Shown: positions 34,553 to 40,903 of the stretch, piece after piece
How positions within the stretch are numbered: position 1 is the first letter of the stretch
How the letters are laid out: each line of letters starts with the position of its first letter
NCBI GenBank assembly: GCA_902812365.1
Contig: CADDZC010000032.1
Location: 1 to 40,903, forward strand
Length of the DNA: 40,903 nt
Reading direction: 5' to 3'
Origin: Acidobacteriota bacterium
Lineage (GTDB): Bacteria > Acidobacteriota > Terriglobia > UBA7540
Made by a program: the position numbers and the translations under genes
Notes under the pieces: model-generated
What the model was told of the DNA's origin: nothing
Database searches by the model: none
Seen by the model: only the letters and a program-made list of their open reading frames with translations

Positions 34553-36178
34553 ATGAAACCCACCGTTCGGCTGGCAGCTCTCTCCGTGGCTTTGGGCTTC
34601 GCGTTCGTGAATGGCCTGATGGCGGGAGAATATTCCCATGTCCGGATCGTGCGCTTGAGCTTTACGGAGGGCACGGTCAGCCTCCAACGTCCGGGCTCAT
34701 CGGAGTGGGTGGAGGCACCCGTCAACACGCCCATCGAAGAGGGCTTCAAGCTCTCCACCGGGAAGGGCGGTTATGCGGAAGTCGAGTTCGAGAATGGCTC
34801 GACGGCGCGCTTGGGCGAACAGTCGCTGCTCGATTTCACCCAGCTCGTGCTCGGCGCGGCCGGCAACAAAATCAACCGCATGGCGCTCCTGCAGGGCTAC
34901 GGCACCTTCCATGCCGAAATGGGCAAAGATGATGTTTATGAAGTCGCGGCCGGCGGGGCCACGCTGCAGGCCTCGCGCAAGGCGGAGTTTCGCGCCGACG
35001 TGGACGGCGGCCATCTCCGCGTCGAGGTCTTTAAGGGCGACGTCCAGGTGACCAGCCCCCAGGGTTCCGCCACCCTCACCAAGAACAAAGTCCTCGAGCT
35101 CGTCCCACATGAAGAGGCCTTCACCATCACCCATGGCATCGCCAAGGACGACTGGGACCGTTGGGTGGCGGAGCGGGATGAAGAAGCCGACGCCGCCAAC
35201 CGCCCCCCGGTCGGATTTCGGGGCGCGCCCCGGTTCGGCTGGAGCGATCTGTACGATTACGGCCAATGGTCTTACCTGGACGGTTTCGGCTGGGCCTGGA
35301 TGCCTTACGTAGGCCCGATGTGGTCGCCCTTTACGCTCGGGCAATGGTGCTGGTACCCCAGCCTCGGCTACACCTGGATTTCCTTCGAGCCGTGGGGCTG
35401 GCTGCCCTTCCACTATGGCAACTGGTTTTTTGACCCGATGTTCGGCTGGATGTGGCTTCCCGGCAGTTTCTACGCCTGGAACCCCGCCCCCGTGAACTGG
35501 TACGTCGGGGCCGGCTGGGTGGGCTGGGCGCCGCTCACCGTCAACCGGCCGCCGAAGGGCCACGGAGCGGGGATGGTGACAGGCGGAAGCGCGGGCTGCG
35601 CCCAAGGAATGACGTGCCGGATCGTGACGGTGAGTACGGCGGCTTTCCAAAGCGGCAAACCCGTGGTGCCGCACGAAGTCCGGTTCACATCGCCTGCCGA
35701 CGGCCGCTTGGTTACCCGGCTCGACTTGGCTCCAACCCCCCAAGCCATGCTGCCCGGCGCGGTGATCAACCCGCCGGCGGTGGCCGCGGCGTTCGCGGCG
35801 CACTCTCGGATTGAGCCGGGAGCCCGTCCGCTGGCCCTCGGGCGAACCCCGTTGGATCACTCCGCGCCGGCAATGGCGCTCCCCCGCCCCGCGACGGCCG
35901 GGTTCCCCGCCGCCGGCCGCTCTTTCGCCCGCCCATCACCGGGCTTCGGCGCGTGGCATTCCCGTTCGGCTCCTGCCGTCTCGCCCCGACGATCTTTCGC
36001 GCGGCCCACCTTCATCAATTCGGGCGGCGGATGGCGCGGTGGCGAGATGCGGAGCAGCGGGCTGCCGAGCGGCGGGTTTTCCGCGCCGTCGCCCAGTCTG
36101 AGCGTCAGTAGTCCGGCCGCCTCCACCTCGGCCGGCCCCGCCGGGGGCCACGGCGGCGCGGCCGGCCCGCATCGCTGA
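34553..36178 (+). CDS. Exported FecR-domain protein with Trp/Tyr/Gly-rich domain
   Basis: A 541-residue protein. A signal peptide (1-24, FAFVNGLMAG) is followed by a FecR-like beta domain (about 28-190: GTVSLQRPGSSEWVEAPVNTPIEEGFKL, EVEFENGSTARLGEQSLLDF). Residues 215-345 are exceptionally rich in Trp, Tyr, Gly and Phe (DYGQWSYLDGFGWAWMPYVG, WGWLPFHYGNW), resembling the DUF6600-type region. The C-terminal ~170 residues are low-complexity Ala/Pro/Ser/Gly. The classical anti-sigma/TonB context of FecR is missing here. The ATG at 34553 follows AAGGGG. The function is unknown; a cell-envelope structural role is possible. Confidence 0.85.
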   Translation: MKPTVRLAALSVALGFAFVNGLMAGEYSHVRIVRLSFTEGTVSLQRPGSSEWVEAPVNTPIEEGFKLSTGKGGYAEVEFENGSTARLGEQSLLDFTQLVLGAAGNKINRMALLQGYGTFHAEMGKDDVYEVAAGGATLQASRKAEFRADVDGGHLRVEVFKGDVQVTSPQGSATLTKNKVLELVPHEEAFTITHGIAKDDWDRWVAERDEEADAANRPPVGFRGAPRFGWSDLYDYGQWSYLDGFGWAWMPYVGPMWSPFTLGQWCWYPSLGYTWISFEPWGWLPFHYGNWFFDPMFGWMWLPGSFYAWNPAPVNWYVGAGWVGWAPLTVNRPPKGHGAGMVTGGSAGCAQGMTCRIVTVSTAAFQSGKPVVPHEVRFTSPADGRLVTRLDLAPTPQAMLPGAVINPPAVAAAFAAHSRIEPGARPLALGRTPLDHSAPAMALPRPATAGFPAAGRSFARPSPGFGAWHSRSAPAVSPRRSFARPTFINSGGGWRGGEMRSSGLPSGGFSAPSPSLSVSSPAASTSAGPAGGHGGAAGPHR

Positions 36179-36208
36179 CCCTTCTCGCTGCCGGCGCCCG
36201 CTAAGTCT

Positions 36209-37045
36209 CTACCCAATCAGAATGCCGGCGTATCCAACCACGGCGGCGCGGTCGCCCCCAGCGTCGGCCGAGGTGGCGTATTTCACCAACTCCGCCTCCG
36301 AGGCCGCCAGCTCCCGGGCCGCCGCCAGCAGGGCCACCGTCGGCGCATAGCCGCACATCGAGATGCGCTCGCGGTGAACCACGTCATCCAGACCGGCGGG
36401 GTCGAGCGCCAGGATGCGGTCGATGGCCTTGCGGTCCTTGATCCGCGTCCGGTCGTCCGGCTCGTAGTGGTTCAGATCGCTGGAAGCTACGATCAGCACC
36501 GCTTCCTCGGTTTCGCGCAGCACTTCGGCAAGCGCGCGGCCGAAAGCGGCCAGGCCGGCGTACTCCACCCAGCCGAAGGCGATGGGCACAATGCGAAAGT
36601 TCTTCGCCGTATATTGCAGGAAGGGCACTTGCACCTCGAGGGAATGTTCCTCGGCGTGGGCCTCGTGATCTTCCTGCACGGCCGGCGAACGCTTCATGAG
36701 GGCGCGCGCCAGAGTTTCGTTGATGGGAACTTCGCCGAGCGGCGTCAGCCACGCGCCGCTGGACATGATGGCCAGGGAGGCGAATCCTCGCCCGAAGTGG
36801 TTGGGACCCAAAATCACATAGGTTGAATACGGCGGCAAACGGCGATAGACGGCTCCCGCCACGTGACCCGAGTACATATACCCGGCGTGCGGCACCACGC
36901 ACCCGACCCAGCGCCGCCCCGCCGCCGGGGTACCGGCCTCCGCTTCCGGGGCGAGGTAGCTGGCCAACTCGCGCGCGAGCGTTTCGGGTCGCGAGGGATA
37001 GAATCGGCCCGCTACGGCCGGGTGACGGACCGAAGCAGTCGGCAT
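36209..37045 (-). CDS. MEMO1-like protein (AmmeMemoRadiSam system protein B type)
   Basis: A 278-residue protein of the MEMO1 family. It has the opening RHPAVAGRFYP, VPHAGYMYSGHVAG, GPNHFG and SSDLNHYEPD signatures, plus MCGYAPTVALLAA near the C-terminus. These His/Asp/Cys residues line a metal-binding pocket in MEMO structures. In many prokaryotes the gene sits with AMMECR1 and a radical SAM enzyme, but neither is seen here. The reaction is not established. It converges with the FecR gene with only 30 bp between stops. Confidence 0.92.
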   Translation of the reverse strand: MPTASVRHPAVAGRFYPSRPETLARELASYLAPEAEAGTPAAGRRWVGCVVPHAGYMYSGHVAGAVYRRLPPYSTYVILGPNHFGRGFASLAIMSSGAWLTPLGEVPINETLARALMKRSPAVQEDHEAHAEEHSLEVQVPFLQYTAKNFRIVPIAFGWVEYAGLAAFGRALAEVLRETEEAVLIVASSDLNHYEPDDRTRIKDRKAIDRILALDPAGLDDVVHRERISMCGYAPTVALLAAARELAASEAELVKYATSADAGGDRAAVVGYAGILIG

Positions 37046-37076
37046 GAAAAAATCCTAGTGGGGGAATCCGGCGGTG

Positions 37077-37316
37077 TCAAGCCAGCCGAGGCCCGGCGCG
37101 CCCTCCCTCATCGGGACCCCGCCGCTCGGCCTCCTCAAACCCCGCGCATTCGGTCACCGGCAACCGCGGGTAAGCGGGGAACCTCACGTCGGCCCGCGAG
37201 CGCTCGCACCGGTAAAAGACCGAGCCCCGGTCGGAGCGAACCGTGCGCGCGTGACGGCACCGCGCGCACAGGCCGGCCTCGGGCCTGGCGGCGCTCTCGG
37301 GCGAGATCAGGCTCAT
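37077..37316 (-). CDS. Small Cys4 protein overlapping msrA
   Basis: A 79-residue protein with CARCRHA (C17, C20), YRCERS (C37) and ECAGF (C57), a spacing that could bind zinc or an iron centre. Arg is frequent between the cysteines. Its ATG overlaps the msrA stop in ATGA (37313-37316), so it is probably translated by coupling. I do not recognise a named family. A role with MsrA in thiol or methionine repair is suggested only by the overlap. Confidence 0.7.
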   Translation of the reverse strand: MSLISPESAARPEAGLCARCRHARTVRSDRGSVFYRCERSRADVRFPAYPRLPVTECAGFEEAERRGPDEGGRAGPRLA

Positions 37317-37786
37317 GGGATGGCGCACGGCGCCAGCCCGCGCTTTTCCAGATACTGCTGATGATACTCCTCGGCCCGCCAGAACTCCGCCGCCGGCACG
37401 ATCTGGGTGGCGAGGGGACGGCGGTAAAGGCCGGACTTTTCGACTCGCTCCTTCGAGGCTCGGGCGGCCGCTTCCTGTTCCGGCGTGTGAAAGAAGATGA
37501 CGGAGCGATACTGAGTGCCAACGTCCGGGCCTTGGCGGTTCACTTGCGTCGGATCGTGGATTTGCCAGAACACCTCGAGCAGGTCTTCGTAGCGAATCCG
37601 CGCCGGATCGTATTCCAGTTGGACCACTTCCGCGTGCCCCGTCCGGTCCGTGCACACCTGCCGGTAAGTCGGATTCGCCACCGTGCCGCCCATAAATCCC
37701 ACCGCCGTCGACACCACACCCTCGATGCGGCGAAAGGCCGCTTCCACGCCCCAAAAACAGCCGGCTCCAAACGTGGCTCTTTCCAT
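37313..37786 (-). CDS. msrA: Peptide-methionine (S)-S-oxide reductase
   Basis: A 157-residue enzyme that reduces methionine-S-sulfoxide in proteins. The catalytic Cys is C10 in GAGCFWGVE, with the active-site segment [32 protein letters not shown] split across strands, and [19 protein letters not shown] typical of the family. A second Cys near the C-terminus (LAPCAIP) could act as resolving cysteine. The Cys4 gene overlaps its 3' end by four bases. Confidence 0.95.
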   Translation of the reverse strand: MERATFGAGCFWGVEAAFRRIEGVVSTAVGFMGGTVANPTYRQVCTDRTGHAEVVQLEYDPARIRYEDLLEVFWQIHDPTQVNRQGPDVGTQYRSVIFFHTPEQEAAARASKERVEKSGLYRRPLATQIVPAAEFWRAEEYHQQYLEKRGLAPCAIP

Positions 37787-37832
37787 GTCCTCCCCCGCGC
37801 CGCCGGCACCGCGCCCCGGAGCGCGCGGCCGG

Positions 37833-38141
37833 CTAATCCTTCTGGTCGTCCTCGATGGTAATCTTGAGCGCGCGCAGGAATTCCGCGTCCTGGCGGGTCA
37901 GTTGAAAATCCTCCTGCCCGGCCGCCGCAGAGTCCCGTTCTCCGAACTTCTCCCGATGCATGATACTGGTCTCACCCCGCTTGTTAACCCCGATCGTGAC
38001 CTCGAGCACCAGGAAAAGGTCGTAACCGGCGTCGCGGATGCGGCTCATCACCTCGGCGATCCGATCCGATTCGGACAGTGACTCGTTGATGGCTTCACCC
38101 AGCTCTTTAATGAGGCGCTTGAATTGGTCACCCAGTTCCAA
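37833..38141 (-). CDS. Small acidic protein of unknown function
   Basis: A 102-residue cytosolic protein. Residues 1-40 form an amphipathic helix pair ([25 protein letters not shown]), residues 42-58 form two strands ([13 protein letters not shown]), and a Lys/Asp-rich helical C-terminus follows ([18 protein letters not shown]). No cysteine cluster or membrane segment is present. I do not recognise it. It starts 46 bp upstream of msrA, so it may be the first gene of a three-gene unit. Confidence 0.65.
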   Translation of the reverse strand: MELGDQFKRLIKELGEAINESLSESDRIAEVMSRIRDAGYDLFLVLEVTIGVNKRGETSIMHREKFGERDSAAAGQEDFQLTRQDAEFLRALKITIEDDQKD

Positions 38142-38167
38142 CCGTCACCCGCCTTGCTCTCACCCGG

Positions 38168-38372
38168 CATCGAGTCTGGTTTCATTGTAGGAGCCGCTTT
38201 GAACCGGTGTCAAGCTGGCGGGCTCCGCGGGGACGAGACAACGGGCCAACAGCTCTTGACAGTGACCTGCAAAATGTGTATTTTACAGTTATCTATGCTC
38301 CTTCTTCCATCGCCTCCTGAAGCTCGGTACGCGGCCCCTGCTACCACTCTGCGCCCGTCATCGAGTCTGGTT
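38168..38372 (+). repeat. 14-bp direct repeat pair
   Basis: CATCGAGTCTGGTT occurs at 38168-38181 and at 38359-38372, extending leftwards with one mismatch (CCCGgCAT / CCCGtCAT). The copies are 191 bp apart and flank the promoter-like site below. Confidence 0.6.
38256..38288 (+). promoter_or_regulatory. Promoter-like site with overlapping inverted repeat
   Basis: TTGACA (38256-38261) and TATTTT (38279-38284) have a 17-bp spacer. A 22-bp near-palindrome, CTGCAAAAT-GTGT-ATTTTACAG (38267-38288, one mismatch per arm), covers the -10. No gene lies close downstream. Confidence 0.5.
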
Positions 38373-38418
38373 CGAGCCGAAGGGGGCTTGCAGAGGCAAA
38401 AATCTCAACTGGGGCGAT

Positions 38419-38437
38419 ACCCCCCATCCCAGGGGGT
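38419..38437 (+). repeat. GC hairpin before the repeat array
   Basis: ACCCCC (38419-38424) pairs with GGGGGT (38432-38437) around a 7-nt loop, directly upstream of the first array repeat. Confidence 0.5.
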
Positions 38438-38440
38438 CGA

Positions 38441-38661
38441 AGCCACTATATTATTGAAAACAAGCAACCTAGCGGCTTCGCTCGAAAAACGAAGCCGCTA
38501 AGTTATTGAAAATACGTAGAAGCGGTTCTGGAAAGCCACTAGGTTGATGAAAAATAAAGGAGTTAGATAAAAACAGCGGGGTCCAGACGGGCTGTAAGTG
38601 ATTGAAAATTCGTCGAACCCTCCAAACCGGCCCTCGATAAAGCCACTAGGTTGTTGAAAAT
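38441..38661 (+). repeat. Array of five degenerate ~21-bp direct repeats plus one inverted copy
   Basis: A motif close to AGCCACTAGGTTGTTGAAAA-T occurs at 38441-38461, 38493-38513, 38534-38555, 38589-38609 (weakest, 16 of 21 bases shared with the second copy) and 38641-38661. The conserved end is TTGAAAA or TGAAAA. Start-to-start distances are 52, 41, 55 and 52 bp. An inverted partial copy at 38461-38480 (AACCTAGCGGCTTCG) pairs with the second direct copy to form an 11-bp perfect stem, TAGCGGCTTCG / CGAAGCCGCTA (38470-38500), with a 9-nt loop. The sequence between copies is not conserved. Confidence 0.7.
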
Positions 38662-39166
38662 GCTAGATATAGCGATTCATGGCCGAGAAACTCTGCGAAC
38701 CCCGCCCAAACCTGGCGCTCGCCGAAACTGGCCAGCGGTTCCTCGAGCGGAAAGGGCGAATTAAATTGCTTGGCCGGGAGAACAAACGTGGTACTATGAA
38801 GCGGCAATTTGTTGAGTCGCAGGGCCGACGAGCATCGTACGAACTTCAGGAGCGCACTTTCGGATCTCTCTCTGCCGTTGTGACCCGCCGAATGCCCGCC
38901 AGGCGCGGGATGTCCCCGGCGTCGCCGCAATCGCAAATTGCCAAACCAACGATAGAGCGTTTGAATGAAGAAGCAACGCACGGAGAAGCCATTCAGCCCC
39001 CGGAACCGTGACGGCTTCGCGCTTCCGGCTGGAAGGCACCGGGTTCCTAACGGGAGGGCAAGCTTCAGGTTCCGCCAGGAGCCGAAGAGCTTGGCGTCCG
39101 ACCAGATCGAGAACTGTAACCCAGCGGGGCGGCCTCGCAAGTCCGCCCGGATTCGGAGTGTTACTT

Positions 39167-39502
39167 ATGGCAAGACTTTTCGTGGGTAATCTTCCTCATA
39201 GCGCCACGGACAGCGCTTTGCAGGAATTCGTCACCGCGGCGGGGTTTCAGGTGGCTTCGGCCGTGGTGATCCGGGACAAGATGACGGGCGACTCGCGGGG
39301 ATTCGGCTTCGTGGAGCTGGCCGAGAACGAGGACGTCCAGCGCGCGATCGAGGGCCTGAACGGCCAGCCGATGGAAGGTCGCCGGCTGACCGTGAACGAA
39401 GCGCGGCCCCAGCGTTCGGACTTTTCCCGCTCGGGAGACCGCGGGGGCCGGCATCAGGGGCAGCGCGACCGGGGCGACTTCGATCGCCGAAGGCGGTTCT
39501 GA
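39167..39502 (+). CDS. RRM-domain RNA-binding protein with Arg/Gly-rich tail
   Basis: A 111-residue protein: one RNA recognition motif (1-80) with RNP2 LFVGNL at 4-9 and RNP1 RGFGFVEL near 44-51, then an Arg/Gly/Asp-rich tail (RGGRHQGQRDRGDFDRRRRF). This is the bacterial RBP architecture known from cyanobacteria and others, where some members are cold-induced. It likely binds structured or single-stranded RNA. ATG 39167 follows GGAG by nine nt. Upstream is a long leader without genes, which could hold regulation. Confidence 0.93.
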   Translation: MARLFVGNLPHSATDSALQEFVTAAGFQVASAVVIRDKMTGDSRGFGFVELAENEDVQRAIEGLNGQPMEGRRLTVNEARPQRSDFSRSGDRGGRHQGQRDRGDFDRRRRF

Positions 39503-39561
39503 AGTGACGCGATGGATCGTAGGGTCCTCCTCTGCCGTTCGACGTTGACTCTGCCTTGGCT

Positions 39562-40632
39562 ATGAGCCCCGCCGAGTTCATCGCCGCGCTGGGCGGGGGC
39601 CGGCTCGCGTCGGCCTACCTGCTCTGCGGCCCCGACCGTTTTTGGCACGACGAGTGCCGGAGGGCGATCGTGCAGGCCGTCCCCGCCGAGGCGCGGGCCT
39701 GGTGCCTGACGGAGGTGGAGTTTGAGGCCGGCCGCCTGAACGAGCGGCTCGAGGCCGCCCGTCAAATACCGATGCTCGGCGGTCACGCCTTCTTTCTCTT
39801 TTCCGATTTCGAGGATTTCCGGCGCGCCACGGACGAAGACTACGAGGCGCTTGAAGCCTACTTGGCCCAGCCGTCGCCGTTCGCCACGCTGGTCTTTGCC
39901 GCTGCCGAGCCCGATCGGCGGCGGCGCTTTCTCCAGTTGCTCGAGAAGAAGGCGGTGGTGGTGAACCTGAGGCCGCTCGCGCGCCGCGAGGCCGTGGACT
40001 GGCTGATCCGCTATCTGCGCGACCGCGGGGTCGAAATCGAGCGGCGGCTGGCGGAAGAGCTGGCCGCCAAGTTCGAAAGCCAGCCGGAGCCGCGCGGCGA
40101 GGTGCGGGCGGCGGCCGTCAATCTGCTCTGGATGCGCACGGAAGTTGAGAAACTGCTGACCGCGCGCTGCGGAGCGAAGCGGCTCCAGCCGGAAGACCTC
40201 GAGCTGATCGTCTCCGTCCGCGAGGAGCACGAGATGGGCGGGCTGTTGGCGGCGCTGGCGGAACGGACCTGCGGGCCGGCCATCGAGCGTCTGCGGGCTC
40301 TGGCGGCCGGCAAGGAGCCGGAAACTTTGATCCTGTGGTGCATCGGAGACCTGTTTCGGCAAGCGCTGAAGAACGGAGCGTCAGCGGGTGCCGGCGCGGC
40401 GGGTTGGTATCACTCGGCCCGTCCGTTTTCGCCGTTTGAAGCGGCCCGGCGCGCGGCGCGGACTTATTCCCGCGACGAATTGTTGCTCGCGATGCGCGCC
40501 GTGCGCGCCACCGACCTGGCCATCAAGTCCTCGTGGAAAGACGCCCGCATTCTCCTGGAATCGCTGGTGTGGGAGATCGTGCTCGGCCGCCGCGGCGGAG
40601 GAGTACCGGCCTTCGAGGCGCCGGAAATGTGA
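39562..40632 (+). CDS. holA: DNA polymerase III subunit delta
   Basis: A 356-residue clamp-loader subunit, which opens the beta clamp. The N-terminal AAA+-like fold begins SAYLLCGPDRFWHDECRRAI, with VEFEAGRLNERLEAARQIPMLGGHAFFLF and PSPFATLVFAAAEPDRRRRF following; the helical collar domain occupies about 230-345. As usual for delta, no functional Walker A motif is present. It opens ATG 39562; a TTG at 39556 would add two residues. It follows the RRM gene by 59 bp. Confidence 0.88.
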   Translation: MSPAEFIAALGGGRLASAYLLCGPDRFWHDECRRAIVQAVPAEARAWCLTEVEFEAGRLNERLEAARQIPMLGGHAFFLFSDFEDFRRATDEDYEALEAYLAQPSPFATLVFAAAEPDRRRRFLQLLEKKAVVVNLRPLARREAVDWLIRYLRDRGVEIERRLAEELAAKFESQPEPRGEVRAAAVNLLWMRTEVEKLLTARCGAKRLQPEDLELIVSVREEHEMGGLLAALAERTCGPAIERLRALAAGKEPETLILWCIGDLFRQALKNGASAGAGAAGWYHSARPFSPFEAARRAARTYSRDELLLAMRAVRATDLAIKSSWKDARILLESLVWEIVLGRRGGGVPAFEAPEM

Positions 40633-40716
40633 CCCCGGGCCCGCCGTCGCGGACGGCGAAGAGAAGGGCGCCTCCATCGCGCGAGCGGCGCCGAGAGCCG
40701 TGCAGCGGGAATCGCG

Positions 40717-40902
40717 TCACGGGACGAAAGGGCTGGGCGAGGCGCTCGCGCCTTTGCCGCCGCTCGCCAGGGCGGCCGCCGCGCCGGCAGCGGCGGCGGC
40801 TCCTGCGGCCAGGACGATGATCGCGGTATGGCTCGAGGGTTTCGGCTGAACCGGCGCGTGTTCGGGTGGAGCGCCCGATTCCTGCCCGGACGGTTTGGGC
40901 GG
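40717..40902 (-). CDS. C-terminal fragment of an envelope protein (truncated by window edge)
   Basis: A minus-strand frame open at the window edge, ending with TGA at 40719-40717; 61 residues are visible. They begin with a Pro/Glu-rich linker (PPKPSGQESGAPPEHAPVQP), then an Ala/Gly-rich hydrophobic helix (TAIIVLAAGAAAAAGAAAAL) and a short Ser/Pro tail. This looks like a C-terminal membrane-associated helix of an exported or surface protein. The gene's identity needs the sequence beyond the window. It converges with holA. Confidence 0.6.
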   Translation of the reverse strand, partial: PPKPSGQESGAPPEHAPVQPKPSSHTAIIVLAAGAAAAAGAAAALASGGKGASASPSPFVP

Positions 40903-40903
40903 T

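Larger units (their letters stand above)
38142..39166. other. Gene-free region carrying repeats
   Basis: A 1,025-bp region lacking any convincing coding sequence. Its first half holds direct repeats, hairpins, a promoter-like site and five copies of a short degenerate repeat, listed separately. From about 38679 to 39166 there is no clear structure, only the upstream leader of the RRM gene. The open frames there (forward 110 residues, reverse 164 residues) look like random high-GC sequence. Confidence 0.6.

Noticed and set aside
34697-35860. Reverse frame of 387 residues opposite the FecR gene
   Set aside because: Arg/Gly/Pro-rich shadow with no motif; the forward gene has a signal peptide and domain structure.
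38267-38288. LexA/SOS box
   Set aside because: The CTG and CAG ends are 16 bases apart, too far for known LexA boxes; kept only as an unassigned inverted repeat.
38441-38661. Possible CRISPR array
   Set aside because: Repeat copies differ from each other by several bases, spacers vary from about 20 to 34 bp, one copy is inverted, and no cas genes are in the window.
38646-39140. Reverse frame of 164 residues and forward frame of 110 residues in the repeat-bearing gap
   Set aside because: No recognisable motif, no ribosome-binding site, and composition unlike the real genes of the window.

Overview
The window is a GC-rich bacterial chromosome segment, most likely from an Acidobacteriota genome. 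That placement is an inference. It rests on a seven-repeat SBBP/beta-propeller secreted protein, a Trp/Gly/Tyr-rich FecR protein, a glycine-zipper lipoprotein, a PQQ-dehydrogenase/cytochrome c pair, and several small Cys-rich proteins of a kind I associate with that phylum. About 38 genes are supported, plus two tRNAs. Both ends cut through genes: an unidentified C-terminus at 3-131 and an Ala-rich C-terminus at 40717-40902.

Layout. 1-4.4 kb: ribosomal protein S1, an HU-type DNA-bending protein, a HIT hydrolase/phosphorylase and a UvrC-like protein that has lost its nuclease residues. 4.4-8.0 kb: a membrane-anchored receiver protein, the YggX iron-trafficking protein, two small Cys-rich proteins and a FliA-family sigma factor. 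8.0-10 kb: tRNA-Gly(GCC) and tRNA-Cys(GCA) behind a near-consensus promoter, then an OB-fold/TPR pair. 10-13.6 kb: a threonine-dehydrogenase-type enzyme diverging from a small-molecule kinase and an enolase-family protein with altered active-site residues. 14-19 kb: a large SBBP surface protein, a secreted protein and an outer-membrane barrel. 19-21.2 kb: ferritin-like/VIT iron exporter MbfA, diverging from bL31 and ThyX. 21.3-24.4 kb: a GH-A-type glycosidase and a DegT aminotransferase. 24.8-28.2 kb: a cold-shock protein, a Nudix hydrolase, an exported helical protein, a LytTR regulator and the glycine-zipper lipoprotein. 28.4-34.3 kb: a GT2 glycosyltransferase, HutH coupled to a hot-dog thioesterase, an orphan HPt protein and a di-haem cytochrome c/PQQ-dehydrogenase operon. 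34.5-38.1 kb: the FecR protein, MEMO1-like protein, MsrA with an overlapping Cys4 mini-protein, and a small conserved-looking protein. 38.1-39.2 kb: a gene-free kilobase with a family of short degenerate repeats. 39.2-40.9 kb: an RRM protein, DNA polymerase III delta and the truncated last gene.

How the parts relate. Most genes are housekeeping or envelope functions in short transcription units. The convincing couplings are cytochrome c with PQQ dehydrogenase (4-bp overlap), MsrA with the Cys4 protein (4-bp overlap), thioesterase with HutH (5-nt gap), kinase with enolase-like protein (26-nt gap), and bL31 with ThyX. I see no phage, transposase, toxin-antitoxin or CRISPR locus. The least explained sequence is the repeat family at 38441-38661, with a hairpin just upstream and a strong promoter-like site before it. 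The most interesting proteins are the enolase paralogue lacking the conserved active-site His, the nuclease-dead UvrC relative, and the SBBP protein whose C-terminal domain is interrupted by a membrane hairpin.
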